The notes under the pieces were generated by a model. The model made no database searches and was not told the origin of the DNA. It saw only the letters and a program-made list of their open reading frames with translations. Shown here piece after piece: positions 7,927 through 16,072 of a DNA stretch of 50,784 nt (position 1 is its first letter; each line of letters opens with the position of its first letter). Position numbers and translations under genes: made by a program. This DNA comes from Acidobacteriota bacterium (GTDB lineage Bacteria; Acidobacteriota; UBA6911; RPQK01; DATIPO01): contig DATIPQ010000099.1 in the NCBI GenBank assembly GCA_035471785.1, positions 1 through 50,784 of the forward strand. The letters run 5' to 3'.

Positions 7927-8709
7927 GTGGCCGAGACCGTGATCGATATCCGCCAGGTTTACAAGAGCTTCGTCGTCCGCCACAACCGGACCGAGTCGCT
8001 CAAGCAGCTCTTCATCGGCTGGCTGGATTGGCGGCGGCGCGAGCGACGCGAGACCTTTTGGGCCCTGGCGGGAGTCGATCTGCAGGTGGAACGCGGCCAG
8101 GTGGTGGGCATCATCGGAAGCAACGGGTCAGGCAAGAGCACCCTGTTGCGGATCGTGGCGGGGATTTTGGAACCTGAAAAAGGGCAAGTGGAGATCAGGG
8201 GCCGAGTGGCGCCTATGATCGAAATCGGGGTGGGCTTTCATCCCGAGCTGACAGGGGAAGAGAATCTCTACCTCAACGCCGCCCTCTACGGTCTGGCGCG
8301 GGGAGAAATCGACGCCATCCGCGACGAGATCGTGGCCTATTCGGGTTTGGAGCGATTCATCGACGTCCCCATCAAGAACTATTCCACCGGAATGTACATG
8401 CGCCTCGGATTCGCGGTGGCGGTTCATCTGCGTCCCGACATTTTGCTGGTGGACGAAGTTCTGGCCGTGGGCGATGAAGAGTTCCAGGATAAGTGTCTGG
8501 ACCGCATGCGCCGTCTGCGCCAGGAGGGCACCAGCATTCTGCTGGTCTCTCACGACTTGGACCAAGTCACCAAGATGTGCGACAAAGTCTATGTCATCTC
8601 GAAGGGCAAGCCGCTCTTTTGCGGTTCGTCCCGAGAGGCCGTCGACCTTTATCGCCAGAAGATCGAACCGAGGGAAGCCGGCAAGAAAGAAGAAGCTCCG
8701 ACAAGGTAA
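7927..8709 (+). CDS. wzt: ABC-type polysaccharide export ATPase
   Basis: A 260-residue ATPase of the Wzt/TagH group, partner of the permease upstream. Walker A is GSNGSGKST (about residues 64-72), the signature loop is the family variant YSTGMYMRLGFAVA, Walker B is DILLVDEVLAVGD and the H-loop is LVSHD. The GTG start at 7927 gives a protein beginning MAETVIDIRQVYKSF. It stops soon after the ATPase domain, so it lacks the C-terminal carbohydrate-binding domain that reads the polymer end in Escherichia coli O8/O9a-type Wzt. That fits exporters that do not recognise a terminal modification. Confidence 0.92.
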   Translation: MAETVIDIRQVYKSFVVRHNRTESLKQLFIGWLDWRRRERRETFWALAGVDLQVERGQVVGIIGSNGSGKSTLLRIVAGILEPEKGQVEIRGRVAPMIEIGVGFHPELTGEENLYLNAALYGLARGEIDAIRDEIVAYSGLERFIDVPIKNYSTGMYMRLGFAVAVHLRPDILLVDEVLAVGDEEFQDKCLDRMRRLRQEGTSILLVSHDLDQVTKMCDKVYVISKGKPLFCGSSREAVDLYRQKIEPREAGKKEEAPTR

Positions 8710-8712
8710 GAC

Positions 8713-9216
8713 ATGGACATCAACAGCAACGTAGCAGACGCCGAGTTCGAGTCCGCCAAGATCGAAGGCGTGGTTATCAAATACTTGAAGACCTTTCACG
8801 ACGAACGCGGATTCTTCCGCGAAATCATCCGCGTCAACGATTCTTTCTTCGAGGAGGGATTCGGGCAGTGGAGCCACGCGGTCATGCACACTGGAACGGC
8901 CAAGGCCTGGCACGTTCACCGTGAGCAGGTGGACTGGTGGTACGTCTTCGGCGGCGTACTCAAGGTGGCGCTCTTCGACCGGCGCAAGGGCTCGTCCACC
9001 GAGGGCAAGATGATGCGGTTTCTGATGGGCGACGAGCAGCGAGCCGTGTGCGTCAAGATTCCGCCCGGAGTGGCCCACGGCTGCCGTTGCCTTTCCGGAC
9101 CCGCCAACCTCTTCTACGTGACCTCCAACGTCTACAATCCCGATGACGAGGGGCGCATTCGGCACGACGATCCCGACATCGGCTATGACTGGGAGAGCTG
9201 GCCCGAGATCACCTAG
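8713..9216 (+). CDS. dTDP-4-dehydrorhamnose 3,5-epimerase-like cupin
   Basis: A 167-residue single-domain cupin of the RmlC family. Near the N-terminus DERGFFREI matches the RmlC segment that follows the first strands. WHVHREQVDWWYV carries the histidines at the place of the RmlC active-site motif, and YNPDDEGRIRHDDP resembles the conserved C-terminal segment with the catalytic-type Tyr. It probably epimerises or isomerises a nucleotide-linked keto-sugar. The change from RGLHYQ to a WHVH motif makes true RmlC activity uncertain. It starts three bases after wzt, so it likely supplies or modifies sugars for the exported polymer. Confidence 0.8.
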   Translation: MDINSNVADAEFESAKIEGVVIKYLKTFHDERGFFREIIRVNDSFFEEGFGQWSHAVMHTGTAKAWHVHREQVDWWYVFGGVLKVALFDRRKGSSTEGKMMRFLMGDEQRAVCVKIPPGVAHGCRCLSGPANLFYVTSNVYNPDDEGRIRHDDPDIGYDWESWPEIT

Positions 9217-9222
9217 CAGCGC

Positions 9223-9777
9223 CTACTTGATGCGGTTGGGGATGCCGGCGACCAGCCAGTAGACGCGCGTGGCGGACGCGGCCAGGCGCTGGTTGGCCAG
9301 TCCGGTCAGGTCTCGGAAGCGGCGTGAGAGCGGGTTGGCCGGGACGATTCCGGCTCCCACTTCGTTGCTGACCAGGATGAGACGTCCCGGCTGGCGGACG
9401 GTCCATTCGGCCAGGCCTTCGATCTCGCCTTCGATCTCTCGGTCAGAGCGTTCCCGGCACAGCAAGTTGGAGATCCACAGCGTGATGCAGTCGAGCAGCA
9501 CCAGGTCGGATTCCTGTGCCGCTCGAGACAAGCGGGGCAGGATGGAGAGCGGCTCCTCGACCGTGGTCCAGTGAGGCGGACGGTAGGACTGGTGGCTTTC
9601 GATGCGCCGCCGCATCTCCTCGTCGAGCCCTTCGGCGGTGGCCAGGTAGACGACGCGCTGAAAGTCTCTCGCCATCTGCTCGGCGAAGCGGCTCTTTCCG
9701 CTGCGCGCTCCTCCCGTGACCAGGACTGTTTGGCCCGGCTCCAGTTGATGGTCCCGGCTGTCAGAGCGGTTCGTCAT
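9223..9777 (-). CDS. cobU: Adenosylcobinamide kinase / adenosylcobinamide-phosphate guanylyltransferase
   Basis: A 184-residue cytosolic enzyme that phosphorylates adenosylcobinamide and then adds GMP, giving AdoCbi-GDP for the cobalamin synthase. The P-loop GGARSGKS is at residues 22-29. The family segments VVYLATAEGLDEEM and LVLLDCITLWISNLL follow, then LVSNEVGAGIVP, a CobU signature. I choose ATG 9777 because the longer frame to 9852 would overlap the divergent cobS start and its extra residues do not look like CobU. It is divergent from cobS and cobC, and its 3' end converges on the cupin gene. Confidence 0.93.
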   Translation of the reverse strand: MTNRSDSRDHQLEPGQTVLVTGGARSGKSRFAEQMARDFQRVVYLATAEGLDEEMRRRIESHQSYRPPHWTTVEEPLSILPRLSRAAQESDLVLLDCITLWISNLLCRERSDREIEGEIEGLAEWTVRQPGRLILVSNEVGAGIVPANPLSRRFRDLTGLANQRLAASATRVYWLVAGIPNRIK

Positions 9778-9850
9778 GAGCCTGCTATGCTGTTTCCGCG
9801 TGCTGGAGCCCGTGGGCTCTTCCCAATGGACCTTTCCTGAGACGGACGAC

Positions 9851-10600
9851 ATGGTAGTCCCCTTTTTGTTGGCGGTGCAATTTTTGACGCGGATTCCGGT
9901 GCCCTTGAGGCAGGAGCCGAGTCCCTCGTCTTTGCGCTGGTCGACGGCCTTCTATCCCCTGGTAGGCGGACTGGTGGGCCTGGCCTGCGCGACAGTCTTC
10001 AGCGCCGCTCTGTGGGCTCTGCCCGCCTCCGTGGCGGCGCTGGCTGCGGTGGCCACCGGAATCCTCCTCACCGGGGCCCTGCATGAGGACGGACTGGCCG
10101 ACTACGCCGACTCGCTGGGGGTCCGCGGCGGACGCCAGCGCAAGCTCGAGGTCATGCGCGACAGCCGTATCGGCGTCTTCGGGACGCTGGCCCTCATCAT
10201 CGCCGTGGGCGGACAGGTGCTGCTGTTGGCCTCTCTGCCTCCCCTCTGGGCCTGGCACGGACTGATCCTGGCCCACCTCATAAGCCGCATGGCCGCCCTC
10301 CTCGCGGGACATCTGCTGACGCCCGCCCGCTCCGACGGGCTGGGCCGTTCCTTGGCCCTGCGGACGGGTGCGCTTCAGATCCTGCTGGGACTGGCCACCT
10401 GCGCGGCGGCCGTGTGGTGGACGCAAGGCTGGATCATCATCACCGCCCTCGTCCTGCCCTGGCCCCTGGTCCTGCTGCTGGGCCTTCACGCCCGCCTGCG
10501 CCTGGGCGGACTCACCGGGGACGTGCTGGGCGCCATCATTGTCGTCTTCCACCTGGCCACCTACCTGGGCCTGGCCCTCCACCTGGGGAGGACCCCATGA
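9851..10600 (+). CDS. cobS: Adenosylcobinamide-GDP ribazoletransferase (cobalamin synthase)
   Basis: A 249-residue polytopic inner-membrane enzyme that joins AdoCbi-GDP and alpha-ribazole (phosphate) to give adenosylcobalamin (phosphate). The N-terminal AVQFLTRIPVP and the motif TGALHEDGLADYADSLG, whose acidic residues bind the metal, are diagnostic; KLEVMRDSRIGVFG is the second conserved block. About six hydrophobic helices are visible. ATG 9851 is preferred to the upstream in-frame ATG at 9776 because homology starts there. Its TGA overlaps the cobC ATG. I see no cobalamin riboswitch in the 73 bp between cobU and cobS, which is too short for one. Confidence 0.93.
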   Translation: MVVPFLLAVQFLTRIPVPLRQEPSPSSLRWSTAFYPLVGGLVGLACATVFSAALWALPASVAALAAVATGILLTGALHEDGLADYADSLGVRGGRQRKLEVMRDSRIGVFGTLALIIAVGGQVLLLASLPPLWAWHGLILAHLISRMAALLAGHLLTPARSDGLGRSLALRTGALQILLGLATCAAAVWWTQGWIIITALVLPWPLVLLLGLHARLRLGGLTGDVLGAIIVVFHLATYLGLALHLGRTP

Positions 10601-11181
10601 AGAGGCGCCTCTACCTGGTGCGCCACGCCGAGGTGCGCAACAAAGGACGCTTTCACGGCAGCACCGACGTCGAGCTCTCCCCGATGGGGCGGCGCCAGGC
10701 CCGTCGCCTGGCCGAGAAAGCCCGCGATTGGGATCCCCAGCGGCTGGCCGGCAGCGACTTGAAGAGGGTGCGCCAGACAGCCCGTCCGCTGGCCCGGCTC
10801 TTCGGGCTACGGCTTCACACCGATCCCGATCTGCGCGAGTGCCATTTCGGACGCTGGGAAAACCTGAGCTGGGATCAGATCGAGCAACTCGATCCCGAGC
10901 CCGCCGGCGCCTTCCTCAAGGACTGGGTGCGCAACGGCGCTCCCGATGGAGAGACCATGGAGCAGATGTCGCTCCGCGTGAAGGCCGCCTGGCAGCGCCA
11001 ATGGGAAGCGTCCTGGGAACGCATGGTCCTGGTCGGCCACGCCGGCACCAATCTCCTTTTGCTGGCCCACTTCTTGGAAATGCCCCTCCCCAACCTCTTC
11101 CGCATCCGCTGCGACTACACCACAATAGCCGTGGTCGACTTCGACGACGGCGTCCCTCGGCTGAGCGCTTTAGGGATTTGA
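10597..11181 (+). CDS. cobC: Histidine phosphatase, probable alpha-ribazole phosphatase
   Basis: A 194-residue phosphoglycerate-mutase-fold phosphatase. LVRHAE near the N-terminus (His10 as the phosphohistidine), ECHFGRWENLSW and LVGHAGTN are the conserved blocks. Its ATG overlaps the cobS TGA, and with cobU across the gap this supports assignment as the enzyme that dephosphorylates alpha-ribazole-5'-phosphate or cobalamin-5'-phosphate in nucleotide-loop assembly. The family is broad, so the specific substrate rests on gene context. No cobT (phosphoribosyltransferase) is present in the window. Confidence 0.87.
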   Translation: MKRRLYLVRHAEVRNKGRFHGSTDVELSPMGRRQARRLAEKARDWDPQRLAGSDLKRVRQTARPLARLFGLRLHTDPDLRECHFGRWENLSWDQIEQLDPEPAGAFLKDWVRNGAPDGETMEQMSLRVKAAWQRQWEASWERMVLVGHAGTNLLLLAHFLEMPLPNLFRIRCDYTTIAVVDFDDGVPRLSALGI

Positions 11182-11207
11182 GAAGACGGTAGAGAGGAAG
11201 TCAGACG

Positions 11208-12620
11208 ATGTTGAATTGCAGCAAGGCCATTTCGAGGCTTCCGGCCCTCCTCGCCCTGTGGACGCTGACTTGCGGCGCCCTGGCGGCTGCGGCTCAGGAA
11301 TCCATCACCATCGGGATCATCGGCGATCAGACCGGAGCCGCCCGGATCGACGACTTAGCGCCCTCCTACAAGGTCTTGCGCCAGGGTGTCGAAGCCCTCA
11401 ACCAACGGTCGCCGGACGTCGTCATTCATGTTGGGGACCTGGTCGAAAGCACACTCGAGCCTGAGCAGGTCCGGCAAGACTTCCAGCAGGCCGCCGACCT
11501 CCTCAACAGACTGAATGCCGATTGGTACCTGACGGCGGGCGATCACGACGTCAACCCTCCTGACTTCGTGCAGAATTCCACCGACCGTTCCCGCGAGACC
11601 CTCTTCAAGCAGCTCTACGGCGCCGTCAATCCCAAGGCTGCCAACCAGCTCTATTACGGCTTCGACGTCAAGGGCTATCACTTCATCTCCCTCTATGCCC
11701 TGGAGCATCTCCACACCGACCCCCGCTGGGGAAATGTTTTTTTCAGCGAGATCAGCGATGCTCAGTACAGGTGGCTGCAAGGGGACCTGATGGCCCATCA
11801 GTCAGCCACCGGCATGGTTGTTTTTCTCCACCAGCCCCTTTGGTACAACTGGAGCAGTTGGTCGCGCGTCCACGACCTGCTTAAGGACTACCCGGTGAAG
11901 GCCGTCATCGCGGGCCATTTTCACTACAACCAGATGGAGGCCGAATTGGACGGCATCCAATACCGGGTGGTGGGCGCAACCGGCGGCAAGACCAAGGACG
12001 GCAATGCGAACTCCGGCGACCTCCAGCATGTCACCCTGCTGACGATCGCCGACGGCAACCCGTCATTCACCATGATCCCGCTGGCGCCCTACACCCAAAC
12101 CGACTGGACGCCCCGCTATTTCATGGACCGGGTGCAGGCCATGCATCAAGTCCTGGGCAATCTCTACAACTTCGCCTCCACTAGTCCCGTCTATCTGCAG
12201 AACGGGAGATTGCTTAAAGCCTGCGGCGAAGAGGACGCGGCCCATCTGGTGCTGCAATCGATCGGCAATCCCACCCAGTTTCCCTTGGGCATCTCCATCA
12301 GGGTCACGCCGGACCCCTCGGTCAGCGTGACCCAAGGGACCTTCGCCGCAGGAGTCTGCCAGGCCGATCAGTCGGATCTAGGTTGTCTGCTGGCGCCTTC
12401 AACATTCGTCCCCGTGTCGAACACCTCCGCGGTCCAGGTGCAGTTTCCGGGGGCACCTCCGCCGCCGCCGCTCTGGGTCGGAGAGATAGCCGCCGGCAGC
12501 CCTCCGCCGACGGTGGGCGACAACGTCAATCTTGAGGTGATTTTGTCGTTCCCGGCCGGCGGGCAAACCTACTTGCTCAACACGACGGTCTCTACGCCCG
12601 TACAAGGTTGCGCCGATTGA
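11208..12620 (+). CDS. Secreted calcineurin-like metallophosphoesterase
   Basis: A 470-residue protein with an N-terminal signal peptide (basic start, hydrophobic stretch to about residue 28, AAAAQ cleavage-like end). Residues 33-285 hold the metallophosphoesterase motifs in order: GIIGDQ (Asp40), HVGDLVE (Asp77), GDHD (111-114), FLHQP (His206) and AGHFH (234-237). The usual GNHD motif is GDHD here, replacing the Asn that commonly ligates metal and stabilises the substrate. The last 150 residues show no recognisable domain and contain a few cysteines that could form disulfides. It presumably acts on a periplasmic or extracellular phosphoester; the substrate is unknown. It starts 26 bp after cobC. 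Confidence 0.8.
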   Translation: MLNCSKAISRLPALLALWTLTCGALAAAAQESITIGIIGDQTGAARIDDLAPSYKVLRQGVEALNQRSPDVVIHVGDLVESTLEPEQVRQDFQQAADLLNRLNADWYLTAGDHDVNPPDFVQNSTDRSRETLFKQLYGAVNPKAANQLYYGFDVKGYHFISLYALEHLHTDPRWGNVFFSEISDAQYRWLQGDLMAHQSATGMVVFLHQPLWYNWSSWSRVHDLLKDYPVKAVIAGHFHYNQMEAELDGIQYRVVGATGGKTKDGNANSGDLQHVTLLTIADGNPSFTMIPLAPYTQTDWTPRYFMDRVQAMHQVLGNLYNFASTSPVYLQNGRLLKACGEEDAAHLVLQSIGNPTQFPLGISIRVTPDPSVSVTQGTFAAGVCQADQSDLGCLLAPSTFVPVSNTSAVQVQFPGAPPPPPLWVGEIAAGSPPPTVGDNVNLEVILSFPAGGQTYLLNTTVSTPVQGCAD

Positions 12621-12671
12621 GTCGGGAACGAGTTGTGATCCCGCGAAACCCCTGCGATCCCTGGACTTATC

Positions 12672-12680
12672 TGCTATAAT
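12672..12680 (+). promoter_or_regulatory. Extended -10 promoter of the beta-oxidation operon
   Basis: TGCTATAAT is a perfect -10 hexamer with the TGn extension. No good -35 lies 16-18 bp upstream, which is tolerated by extended -10 promoters. The expected transcript start is near 12687, giving a leader of about 75 bases before the dehydrogenase ATG at 12762. The same nonamer precedes ftsH. Confidence 0.6.
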
Positions 12681-12761
12681 CCGAAGTTGGGACTATGCGG
12701 CCTCCGCTCGCGGTTGCATGCCCGACAATTTCGAATCTCAACCCTCCGGGGAGGCGTTCCA

Positions 12762-14711
12762 ATGGCCAATCAGAAGAAAAATCGCAACGTCAGCGAGGCG
12801 GAAGCGCGCGCGGTAGCCGAGGCTTCACGCCAAAGCGAGTGGACTCAGCCCAGTTTCATGCGCCAGATGTTTCTGGGACGGTTCCGGCTCGACCTGATTC
12901 ATCCCTATCCGCTGCCGCAGGATGAACGCCCTGAATTCACCAAGTGGCTGGCCGATTTCAAAGAGTTTCTGATGGGCGTCGATTCAGCGGCCATCGACGA
13001 CACGGGAGAGTACCCCGAGGACGTGCTGGAGGGGTTGCGCAAGCTGGGCGCCTTCGGCATGAAGATCCCCAAAGAGTACGGCGGATTGGGATTCAGCCAG
13101 ATCGAGTACGCCAAGGCCATGGAGCTGCTGGGCAGCGTGGACGGCAACCTGACCGCCCTGCTCTCGGCCCACCAGTCCATCGGAGTCCCCCAGCCCCTCA
13201 AGCTCTTCGGCAGCGAAGCCCAGAAGAAGGAATACCTTCCGCGCTGCGCCCGGGGCGAGATCTCGGCCTTCGCGCTCACCGAGCCGGACGTGGGATCAGA
13301 CCCGGCCCGCATGAGCACCCTGGCCGAGCCCACCGAAGACGGCGAGGCCTACATCCTCAATGGCGTCAAGCTGTGGTGCACCAACGGCACGCTGGCCAAA
13401 CTGCTGGTGGTGATGGCCCTGGACACTTCCATCAAGAAGATCAGCGCCTTCGTGGTGGAGACCGGTTGGGAAGGCGTCAGCATCGACACCCGCTGCCACT
13501 TCATGGGACTCAAGGCCCTGGCCAACGCCGTCATCAGCTTCAAGGACGTGCGCGTCCCCAAGGCCAACCTCATCGGAAGCCCCGGAAGGGGACTCAAGAT
13601 CGCCCTCACGACCCTCAACGACGGGCGCCTGTCCATTCCCAACGCCTCGGTCGGCGGCGCCAAGAAGGCCCTCCAGATCTGCACCAAGTGGGCCAACGAA
13701 CGCGTCCAGTGGGGCAAGCCGGTGGGCAAGCATGAAGCCATCGCCCACAAGCTGACCGACATGGCCGCCAACACCTTCGCCATGGAGTCGATGGCCCGTC
13801 TGGCCACTCACATGTCGGACCAGGGCAGCTTCGACATCCGCCTGGAGGCGGCCGCCGCCAAGGAATGGAACACTTCGCGGGGATGGGAGATCGTCGACGA
13901 CGCCATGCAGATCCGCGGCGGACGCGGATACGAAACCGAGCTCTCGCTGGAAAACCGGGGCGAAGAGCCCATCGGCGTGGAGCGCATGATGCGCGACTAC
14001 CGCATCAACCGCATCTTCGAGGGCTCCAACGAGATCATGCACCTGTTCATGGCCCGCGAGGCGGTCGACAAGCACCTCCAGGTGGCCGGAGACATGATTA
14101 ATCCCAAGAAGCCCATGGGGGCCAAGCTGGCCGCCCTGCCCAAGATCGGACTCTTCTACGCCTGGTGGTACCCCAACCTGTGGCTGCGCTGGAGCCTGCC
14201 TCCGCGCTACGCCTCCTTCGGCAACCTGGCCGGACATTTGCGCTTCGTGGAACGCAAGAGCCGCAAGCTGGCCCGCGAGGTCTTCCACGGCATGATGATT
14301 CATCAGGCCAAGATGGAACGAAAGCAGATGTTCCTCTTCCGCCTGGTGGACGTGGCCAACGAACTCTTCGCCATGGCCTCCTCGGTGAGCCGGGCCCATG
14401 CCATGCGCCAGGCCAATCATCCCGAGGCCGAGCAGGCCGTAGAGTTGGCCGACATCTTCTGCCGTTCGGCGCGGCGCAAGGTCAACAAGCTCTTCGGCGA
14501 CCTTTGGGGCAACGAGGACGACCGCAAGTACCGGGTGGCCAAGCGACTCCTGGAAGGCCATCACGACGCCTGGATGAACGGCGGAACCATCGAACTGCTG
14601 GAAGGCCTGGAAGCGCGGGCCCGCCAGCGTGCCGCCAGCGGAGAGACGGCCGACGTCGAGGCCGCTTCCTCGGACGTCGAGAAAGCTCAAGAACCGGCTC
14701 CGGTAGGCTGA
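12762..14711 (+). CDS. Acyl-CoA dehydrogenase (long, VLCAD-like architecture)
   Basis: A 649-residue FAD enzyme for the first step of fatty-acid beta-oxidation, the alpha,beta-dehydrogenation of acyl-CoA. The dehydrogenase core runs from about residue 60 to 450: KIPKEYGGLGFSQIEY, FALTEPDVGSDP (flavin and substrate loop), MQIRGGRGYE and INRIFEGSNEIMHLF near the catalytic-base helix. A further 180-200 residues follow, the extra C-terminal helical domain found in VLCAD/ACAD9-type enzymes. ATG 12762 has GGGGAGG upstream; an in-frame ATG at 12687 coincides with the predicted transcript start and is less likely. Thiolase and FadJ follow in the same direction. Confidence 0.93.
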   Translation: MANQKKNRNVSEAEARAVAEASRQSEWTQPSFMRQMFLGRFRLDLIHPYPLPQDERPEFTKWLADFKEFLMGVDSAAIDDTGEYPEDVLEGLRKLGAFGMKIPKEYGGLGFSQIEYAKAMELLGSVDGNLTALLSAHQSIGVPQPLKLFGSEAQKKEYLPRCARGEISAFALTEPDVGSDPARMSTLAEPTEDGEAYILNGVKLWCTNGTLAKLLVVMALDTSIKKISAFVVETGWEGVSIDTRCHFMGLKALANAVISFKDVRVPKANLIGSPGRGLKIALTTLNDGRLSIPNASVGGAKKALQICTKWANERVQWGKPVGKHEAIAHKLTDMAANTFAMESMARLATHMSDQGSFDIRLEAAAAKEWNTSRGWEIVDDAMQIRGGRGYETELSLENRGEEPIGVERMMRDYRINRIFEGSNEIMHLFMAREAVDKHLQVAGDMINPKKPMGAKLAALPKIGLFYAWWYPNLWLRWSLPPRYASFGNLAGHLRFVERKSRKLAREVFHGMMIHQAKMERKQMFLFRLVDVANELFAMASSVSRAHAMRQANHPEAEQAVELADIFCRSARRKVNKLFGDLWGNEDDRKYRVAKRLLEGHHDAWMNGGTIELLEGLEARARQRAASGETADVEAASSDVEKAQEPAPVG

Positions 14712-14760
14712 CCCGCGTTCCCGGGGCCCGCTGCAACGCGACTTCGCCGAAAGTCCGAAT

Positions 14761-16050
14761 ATGAAGCTCAATTTCAGAGCGGCGGTCGTCGTCGACGGCT
14801 GCCGCATTCCCTTTCAGCGCTCCTCCACAGGCTACAAGAAGCTGCGCTCTTACGACCTGGGACGGATGGCCGTCAAGGCCCTGCTGGAGCGCAATTCCGT
14901 CGATCCCTCTTCCATCGACCGGGTGATTCTGGGGACCGTCATCTCTAATCTGGCCACCAGCAACGTGGCCCGCGAGTCGGCCCTGGGGGCCGGCATTCCC
15001 GATCACGTCCCCGCCCACACCGTGACCCAGGCCTGCGTCTCCGCCAACCAGGCCGTCACCTCGGGCGTGGACCTGATCCGCGCTTCCCAAGCCGAGATCG
15101 TGGTGGCCGGCGGAACCGAGAGCATGTCGGACGTGCCCATCCCATTGCGGCGTCCGCTGCGCGACAAGCTGGTGGAAGCCCAGCGCTACAAGGGGCTGGA
15201 CTGGCTCAAGTTCCTCAAGGGCTTGAGGCCCAGCGACTTTCTTCCGGCCGTCCCCGCTATCAGCGAGTTCTCGACCCAGCGCACCATGGGCGAAGACTGC
15301 GACCAACTGGCGGCCCGCTACGGCGTCACTCGGCAAGAGCAGGACGAGTTCGCGCTGCGTTCCCACAAGCTGGCTCACCAGGCCTGGGAAGAAGGCTGGT
15401 TGCAGCAAGAGGTCGAAGCCGCCCACGTTCCTCCCGACTTCGAGACCGTCGACAAGGACAACGGGATTCGAGCCGATTCGAACAAGGAGAAACTGGCCAA
15501 GCTGCGTCCGGCTTTCGTCAAGCCCTACGGCACTGTGACGGCGGGGAATTCATCCTTCCTGACCGATGGCGCGGCAGCCGTGCTTCTGATGTCGGATGAG
15601 AAGGCGCGCTCGCTGGGTTTGCAGCCCAAAGCCTTCGTCAGGGCCTACGCCTGGACCGCCCAGGATCCCTATGAAGAGCTGCTTCTGGGTCCCGCCTACT
15701 CGGTTCCCAAGGCGCTGGACAAGGCAGGAGTGCAGCTTGCCGACATCGACGTCTTCGAGTTTCATGAAGCCTTCGCCGGACAGATTCTGGCCAATCTCAA
15801 GTGCCTCCAATCAGACTCTTTCGCCGCCGACAAGCTCAACCTCTCTCAGGCCGTGGGCGAGGTGCCCATGGAGAGACTCAACCTGTGGGGAGGATCGTTG
15901 TCGCTGGGGCATCCTTTCGGCGCCACCGGAGCCCGCATCATCACCACGGCCTGCAACCGTCTTCTCAAAGAGGACGGCCAACTGGCTCTGGTGGCCTCCT
16001 GCGCCGCCGGCGCCATCGGAAACGCCATCGTACTGGAGCGAATCCATTGA
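14761..16050 (+). CDS. fadI: Acetyl-CoA acyltransferase (thiolase, trifunctional beta-type)
   Basis: A 429-residue thiolase that cleaves 3-ketoacyl-CoA with CoA, the last step of beta-oxidation. TQACVSANQA holds the nucleophilic Cys. EFHEAFAGQ and GHPFGATGAR are the standard His motifs, and ASCAAGAIGNA near the C-terminus carries the second catalytic Cys. In relatives that last motif is normally CAAGGQG or CxGGGxG; GA-to-AI here is a small departure in a normally glycine-rich loop. It sits between the dehydrogenase (49 bp gap) and the FadJ-like gene (22 bp gap), as expected for an FadJ/FadI pair. Confidence 0.92.
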   Translation: MKLNFRAAVVVDGCRIPFQRSSTGYKKLRSYDLGRMAVKALLERNSVDPSSIDRVILGTVISNLATSNVARESALGAGIPDHVPAHTVTQACVSANQAVTSGVDLIRASQAEIVVAGGTESMSDVPIPLRRPLRDKLVEAQRYKGLDWLKFLKGLRPSDFLPAVPAISEFSTQRTMGEDCDQLAARYGVTRQEQDEFALRSHKLAHQAWEEGWLQQEVEAAHVPPDFETVDKDNGIRADSNKEKLAKLRPAFVKPYGTVTAGNSSFLTDGAAAVLLMSDEKARSLGLQPKAFVRAYAWTAQDPYEELLLGPAYSVPKALDKAGVQLADIDVFEFHEAFAGQILANLKCLQSDSFAADKLNLSQAVGEVPMERLNLWGGSLSLGHPFGATGARIITTACNRLLKEDGQLALVASCAAGAIGNAIVLERIH

Positions 16051-16072
16051 CCTTTCAGCCACTCAACCGCCC

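Noticed and set aside
9778-9850. Possible cobalamin riboswitch between cobU and cobS
   Set aside because: The divergent gap is only 73 bp, too short for the roughly 200-base cobalamin riboswitch, and no B12-box-like sequence is seen. TGCTATGCT at 9783-9791 could be a weak extended -10 but is not strong enough to report.
12687-12761. N-terminal extension of the acyl-CoA dehydrogenase from ATG 12687
   Set aside because: This ATG coincides with the expected transcript start, has no ribosome site, and the extra residues do not resemble the family. ATG 12762 has GGGGAGG upstream.
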